Made by a program: the position numbers and the translations under genes. 33,427 nt of DNA from Verrucomicrobiales bacterium (lineage in GTDB: Bacteria > Verrucomicrobiota > Verrucomicrobiia > Verrucomicrobiales > DEV007): positions 1-33,427 of the forward strand of contig JAKISY010000051.1 in assembly GCA_021648365.1 (NCBI GenBank), written 5' to 3'. Position 1 is the stretch's first letter. Each line of letters starts with the position of its first letter. Positions 29,938-33,427 of the stretch are shown piece by piece. The notes under the pieces were generated by a model, which was not told the origin of the DNA, did not search any database, and saw only the letters and a list, made by a program, of their open reading frames with translations.

Positions 29938-30780
29938 ATGAGAAAACTTCTAGCTCCGATTTTATGTGTTCTATCTTTGGTATTGTTGCTGAGCCCAAGC
30001 GTGCAGGCGCAAAAAAAGAAAGCTGATGGAGGTGGGACTAAGCCGATTCGAGCGTTGTTGATCACGGGAGGGTGCTGCCACGATTATGATATGCAGAAAC
30101 GCATCATCATGGATGGCGTGAGTGAGCGGGTGAACGTGGTGTGGGATTTGGTTTACGAGCAATTCGAAAGCAGAGAGCATCAAATCGCGATCTACAAAAA
30201 GAAGGATTGGGCTAAGGGCTATGATGTGATCGTTCACAATGAATGCTACGGCGGAGTGGCAGATGATGATTTTGTCAATGCGATGGTCAAGGGGCACACG
30301 GATCACGGGGTTGGGGTGGTGGTGCTGCATTGTTCGATGCACTCTTATCGTGCGGCGAAAACGGACGAATATCGTAAATTGATCGGAGTGAGTTCTTTTA
30401 ATCACGGAAAAAAAAGTCCCATCACATTGACGAAGTTGAATAAGACACACCCGGTGATCAAAGCTTTGCCCGATGATTGGGTGACTCCGCAGGGGGAGCT
30501 TTACAATACCAATTCCAAAGCGCATGCCGACGCCAAGGTATGGGCATCTGCCACCGCACTAGTGGAGGGTAAAATCCCTTCAACCGAAGCTGCGCAGACC
30601 TGTATCTGGGTGAACGAATACAAGGGGTGCAAAACCTTTGGCACCACCATCGGGCATCACAATGAGACGATGATGGAGCCTGTGTATTTGGATCTATTGG
30701 CTCGTGGTTTGTTGTGGAGCTGTGGTAAATTGCAAGAGGATGGCACTGCAGTGAAAGGGTATGGGAAAAAGGGGAAATGA
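29938..30780 (+). CDS. Secreted ThuA-like domain protein
   Basis: A 280-aa protein from the ATG at 29938 (MRKLLAPILCVLSLVLLLSP, a Sec signal ending near VQAQ). The mature part is a ThuA (trehalose-utilization/class I glutamine-amidotransferase-like) fold: IRALLITGGCCHDYDMQK, YDVIVHNECYGGVADDD, GVGVVVLHCSMHSYR, ending TFGTTIGHHNETMMEPVYLD then LLARGLLWSCG. ThuA-like proteins are abundant and exported in Planctomycetes and Verrucomicrobia, where some act in carbohydrate metabolism; the reaction is unproven here. An in-frame start at 29893 would put charged residues ahead of the signal and is less likely. Confidence 0.88.
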   Translation: MRKLLAPILCVLSLVLLLSPSVQAQKKKADGGGTKPIRALLITGGCCHDYDMQKRIIMDGVSERVNVVWDLVYEQFESREHQIAIYKKKDWAKGYDVIVHNECYGGVADDDFVNAMVKGHTDHGVGVVVLHCSMHSYRAAKTDEYRKLIGVSSFNHGKKSPITLTKLNKTHPVIKALPDDWVTPQGELYNTNSKAHADAKVWASATALVEGKIPSTEAAQTCIWVNEYKGCKTFGTTIGHHNETMMEPVYLDLLARGLLWSCGKLQEDGTAVKGYGKKGK

Positions 30781-30818
30781 GTGGAGGTGAGACTGGCGGG
30801 GGGGAGCATGGCAAGAAA

Positions 30819-31211
30819 ATGGAAAAACTATCGATCTATGGCAGCTGTTTGCTGCTGTTGTTTTTGTTCGGATGCGTGAGTTCGAATAAGCCTGCTGCCA
30901 TTGCAGATTCGGGCTTCCGGCAAAGAACTCACCAATTCACCTCTCGTCACGGGGAGCAAGAGGCGGCAAAAGATTTTGCGAACGGGGTATATGCAATCTA
31001 TTCAGCAAATGCATATACCTTGTATTACCCAGGGCTAGATATCGAAGTGGGGGGAGCCGTGGTGAAAAAGTTTGGGGTGAGACATATCGAGGGGACTTCG
31101 GATACGATCAAAAGCTCGGAGCATCGCGATTTTATTCTAGCAGCTTTCCACTTTGCTTCGAAATACAATCGAAAGAAATTGGAGCTTTTGAAAAGCTCGG
31201 GGAAGCTTTGA
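30819..31211 (+). CDS. Small lipoprotein of unknown function
   Basis: A 130-aa protein from the ATG at 30819 (MEKLSIYGSCLLLLFLFGC), a lipoprotein signal with Cys at residue 19. An alternative ATG at 30777 would overlap the ThuA gene by 4 bp and add a Gly-rich leader. The mature part has aromatic-rich, beta-like segments (FANGVYAIYSANAYTLYYPG) and ends basic. No family recognised. It may be the last gene of the plus-strand run starting at 27268. Confidence 0.65.
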   Translation: MEKLSIYGSCLLLLFLFGCVSSNKPAAIADSGFRQRTHQFTSRHGEQEAAKDFANGVYAIYSANAYTLYYPGLDIEVGGAVVKKFGVRHIEGTSDTIKSSEHRDFILAAFHFASKYNRKKLELLKSSGKL

Positions 31212-31300
31212 TAATTACTATTTTTTGCTTTTTACTTGTGGCGGGCGAGGGGTTTTGTTAGAAGGTGGTCGTGCGTAGGATAGAACAGTGTAGTCCGTCC

Positions 31301-32593
31301 ATGTTAGTCAAGTTTTACGCTTGGCTGCTGATGTGTGTGATCGCATGCAGTAGTGTCCTGAGTGGATACGCCAGTGCCTCGGGGAGAGTAGAGGCTGATT
31401 TATCCACGAACTTCACTAAGGGGCACGAAGTTGGAGGTGTTTGTTGGCAGGGTGGGGGCAGAGGTTTTGCTTACGGTGACTACGATGATGACGCGATTGA
31501 TCGTCTTGTTGATGGTAGAGAGCAGGCTGTTGCTGAGGGAGTGAATAGCTTTGCTGGTGGTGGGAGATACCCTTATGACGGCAAGCGTGAACGTGCGGGT
31601 TTGAGTGGAGTTGATAAAATGTCTCGCCCTTGTTGGAACGGTGATTCTTGCCTCTGGAATAGTGAATTGATGGTCGTTTCTTTGGAATCATTCGAAGCAG
31701 TCGCGGTGAATGGTGGGTTCAATCGTGACTATGATACAAAAGGTTATACCTTTGCGTTAGGCAACACTAGGGGAAATCACTTTAGCCACTACGATAGTGC
31801 CACGGGTGTTTGGGATTATGTAGTTCAGAACCCTTGGAGCTATTTTGATCCGTTGGGTTTGGAGAAAGATAAAGATAATGTGAAGATCACTCGAAAGGGG
31901 CATCATATTTCACCTGTGGAAACTTGGAAAGATAATGACGCATTGAGCCCAGATGTTAGGCAGAGACTCGATGATCACAGGATAAAACCCGAAGTAAAAC
32001 TTAGGCACACCAATTCAAAAGCTCATATAAAATATACAGAAAAAGTAAAAGCTCTTCAGAATGGATACATAGACGATGCGATTAAAAAAGGTATTGATCC
32101 ATCTGGGTTATCAGGTAAAGCAGCGAAAAATTTTGCTGATGGGATGGTCAACAGTGTAATGAAGGATGAGTATGTTGGTAAATTTAATTCTATAGTTGCT
32201 CAGGGAGAGGGTTCGGCTAAGAATCTCAACAAAATGCTTGGTTTGTATAATAAAACTGGGGGGAAGGCGGGATGGTCGAAAGGATTTACAACCGCAGGTA
32301 AAGTTTTGGGATGGGGAAGTAAGAAATTACCGATTGTAGGTGCCATTATTACCGCTTCAGGAGTAGCTGTTGGTGTATCGAATGCTAAAACTGTAGATCA
32401 AGTTAATGAAGCATTAATCATTGGCGCATTTGACGCTACGCCTGCGGGGCTTGTTATTGATGCATCGGGATTAAAATCTGTAAACAAAATGGCTGATGGG
32501 GTCATTAAATTTGCCGAAGATCCTGATTATTTTTATAATGATGATTCTCCATTAGGAGGATATTACAATAAGCTTAAACGAGGTTTAGAGTGA
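31301..32593 (+). CDS. Polymorphic toxin: signal peptide, short RHS-like core, HNH/AHH-like nuclease tip
   Basis: A 430-aa protein from the ATG at 31301. A Sec-like signal (LVKFYAWLLMCVIACSSVL) leads into a region without clear family match. Residues about 155-187 (YDSATGVWDYVVQNPWSYFD then PLGL) resemble the end of an RHS-associated core, which normally precedes a variable toxin tip. The tip begins with KGHHISPVETWKD (H201, H202) and later HTNSKAHIKYTEK (H242), the spacing and residues of HNH/EndoVII nucleases of the AHH/GHH kind. Residues about 326-375 are Gly/Ala-rich and hydrophobic (GWGSKKLPIVGAIITASGVA). No RHS repeats are present, so the delivery part is missing or elsewhere. The tip DNA is A+T-richer than its surroundings. 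The next gene is 4 bp away and is probably its immunity partner. Confidence 0.7.
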   Translation: MLVKFYAWLLMCVIACSSVLSGYASASGRVEADLSTNFTKGHEVGGVCWQGGGRGFAYGDYDDDAIDRLVDGREQAVAEGVNSFAGGGRYPYDGKRERAGLSGVDKMSRPCWNGDSCLWNSELMVVSLESFEAVAVNGGFNRDYDTKGYTFALGNTRGNHFSHYDSATGVWDYVVQNPWSYFDPLGLEKDKDNVKITRKGHHISPVETWKDNDALSPDVRQRLDDHRIKPEVKLRHTNSKAHIKYTEKVKALQNGYIDDAIKKGIDPSGLSGKAAKNFADGMVNSVMKDEYVGKFNSIVAQGEGSAKNLNKMLGLYNKTGGKAGWSKGFTTAGKVLGWGSKKLPIVGAIITASGVAVGVSNAKTVDQVNEALIIGAFDATPAGLVIDASGLKSVNKMADGVIKFAEDPDYFYNDDSPLGGYYNKLKRGLE

Positions 32594-32597
32594 TTTT

Positions 32598-33056
32598 ATG
32601 ACATTTAAATTTATCCGCCATTATGAGGATATATCTCAATACGTAGACGGTCCATTTAATGACCCAGAAGAGGAGCTTAATTTTGATGAGGATACCTTTG
32701 ATGAAGAATACGAAAAAGTGAGAGACGCTTTGGTGAGAGTCGTTGAGGAATTTTGTGGGGAAGTAGCAATTCCTAGTGATGATGTTTCAGTAGGACATAG
32801 GACTGGGTCAAGTCGAGGGATTGGGCTTGTGGTTGAAGAACGCTCGTCTTCATATCTAGTTTTTTTATTTGAGAAAATTCGAGATTATTTACGTGGCTTA
32901 GCAGTTGATTATTGTGTTTCAATCAACCTTGTTTTGGACGAGCATTGCGAATTTAAAGATCTTTATTTCGCAGTTACAAAAGCGAACGAAGTTTTGTTGC
33001 ATGCTGACAAGAAGGAATGGTTTAATGAAATTAAAGGATTAGGGGTGGCAATTTGA
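32598..33056 (+). CDS. Probable immunity protein for the upstream toxin
   Basis: A 152-aa, strongly acidic, soluble protein (PEEELNFDEDTFDEEYEKV; many Asp/Glu), with no signal peptide and no membrane segment. It starts 4 bp after the toxin stop, is on the same strand and has the same A+T-rich composition, the usual arrangement of polymorphic toxin-immunity pairs. Acidic immunity proteins often mask basic nuclease active sites. I recognise no immunity family; the role is inferred from position and charge. Confidence 0.68.
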   Translation: MTFKFIRHYEDISQYVDGPFNDPEEELNFDEDTFDEEYEKVRDALVRVVEEFCGEVAIPSDDVSVGHRTGSSRGIGLVVEERSSSYLVFLFEKIRDYLRGLAVDYCVSINLVLDEHCEFKDLYFAVTKANEVLLHADKKEWFNEIKGLGVAI

Positions 33057-33427
33057 TGTTACGTGTTGCGTAGAAAAGGGGTCAGTCAGCATATCTTGAC
33101 AAGCACTGTAAGTCCTTGTGGGTAAGCGGTTTAATTGAATATTTTTAGGAGGATTAAAATCGAAAACTGTATAATTTTCCTTTTCCTTTGAGGTCAGTGT
33201 ATCTTGACAAAGAGTTATTTCTTAGTATTAAAAGAATACTTATGAAAGCTTGTCGCGGGGCTCTTTGATTGCGGCTAAAGCCGTATAAAGTTGGAAGAAA
33301 AAATAATCTCATCTTCGGGCTGGGTTATTGAATTTTGGCATTTGGGGTAGTCGATGGCTGAGGGCTGTCGCTGAATGCTTACCTTTCCAAACGCCGTCCG
33401 GCAAACGACCGCTACGGCACGCAGCCT
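33057..33427. other. Gene-free end of the window with GGGGTCAG/TTGACAA motifs
   Basis: No credible gene in these 371 bp; only a very short open frame (ATG at 33241, eight codons). It holds two copies of a GGGGTCAG ... TTGACAA motif (33078-33102; 33190-33210, first G changed to A) and an inverted CGGCTAAAGCCG (33273-33284). A gene could continue past the right edge. Confidence 0.55.
33078..33210. repeat. GGGGTCAG ... TTGACAA repeat pair
   Basis: GGGGTCAGTCAGCATATC followed by TTGACAA at 33078-33102, and GAGGTCAGTGTATC followed by TTGACAA at 33190-33210. In reverse orientation a third copy lies in the repeat right of the MITE (about 5028-5049, TTTTGTCAAAATTTGCTGAC, then CCC). Confidence 0.5.

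Noticed and set aside
31416..31691. Minus-strand frame opposite the toxin N-terminal region
   Set aside because: Rich in His, Gln and Ser with no known pattern; it is likely a shadow, though the toxin N-terminal region itself is also of uncertain function.
33204..33240. TTGACA as a -35 promoter box near the right end
   Set aside because: The TTGACAA is part of a repeated motif; no good -10 at 16-18 bp and no gene follows within the window.

Overview
The window looks like chromosomal DNA of a Gram-negative bacterium of the Planctomycetes-Verrucomicrobia group, most likely Verrucomicrobia. The evidence is LpxK (lipid A synthesis) together with a secreted sulfatase, a ThuA-like protein, a Tat-exported sugar-isomerase-like protein, an SGNH hydrolase, an M60 peptidase and a GYF_2/DUF2752 pair. 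The assignment is inference; no rRNA or tRNA gene was recognised.

Layout. (1) 1-9407, minus strand: an oligopeptide ABC transporter. A regulator-like AlbA_2/HATPase protein (9407-7779) overlaps oppA (7789-5906) by 11 bp. A small lipoprotein gene follows, and oppB-oppC-oppD lie at 2944-7. oppF is not seen and would be off the left end. The oppA and oppBCD parts are separated by about 3 kb that holds a lipoprotein gene, two different PIN-type toxin-antitoxin (TA) modules and a 257-bp MITE with IS4-like ends and a 10-bp target duplication. (2) 9671-16857, plus strand: a second, complete peptide importer of the YejABEF type, ordered yejB-yejE-yejA-oppD-oppF. Both permeases carry large extra extracytoplasmic inserts, and the one in YejE resembles MORN_2 repeats. 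(3) 16909-17572: a third PIN TA module, with an AbrB-type antitoxin and an apparently leaderless mRNA. (4) 17553-22460: sulfatase and lpxK (one minus-strand unit), RNase PH, ribosomal protein L28, a small conserved-looking protein and a bacterial PH-domain membrane protein. (5) 22596-27155: a Tat-signal TIM-barrel protein, and a minus-strand esterase to M60-peptidase pair. (6) 27268-31211: a plus-strand run of a YlbF-like protein with a Cys-rich tail, an SGNH hydrolase, a GYF_2 membrane protein, a DUF2752 protein, a ThuA-like protein and a lipoprotein. (7) 31301-33056: a compact polymorphic toxin (short RHS-like core ending in DPLGL, then an HNH/AHH-like nuclease tip) with a likely immunity gene. 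It sits in visibly A+T-richer DNA.

Themes. Two peptide importers lie back to back and probably feed peptide nitrogen to the cell. Short dispersed repeats (AACCACGGAT-type, CAGATTTACACAGATAAG-type, GAATTAG heptamers, a TCCCGC hairpin repeat) fill the gaps around the transporter genes, and one has been read into the end of oppD. The most testable novelty is a tandem repeat inside the AlbA_2/HATPase gene. It is built of six 12-bp and three 11-bp units. Gain or loss of one 11-bp unit would shift the frame into immediate stops, removing the C-terminal domain and the translational overlap with oppA, so it is a candidate phase switch for a peptide importer.
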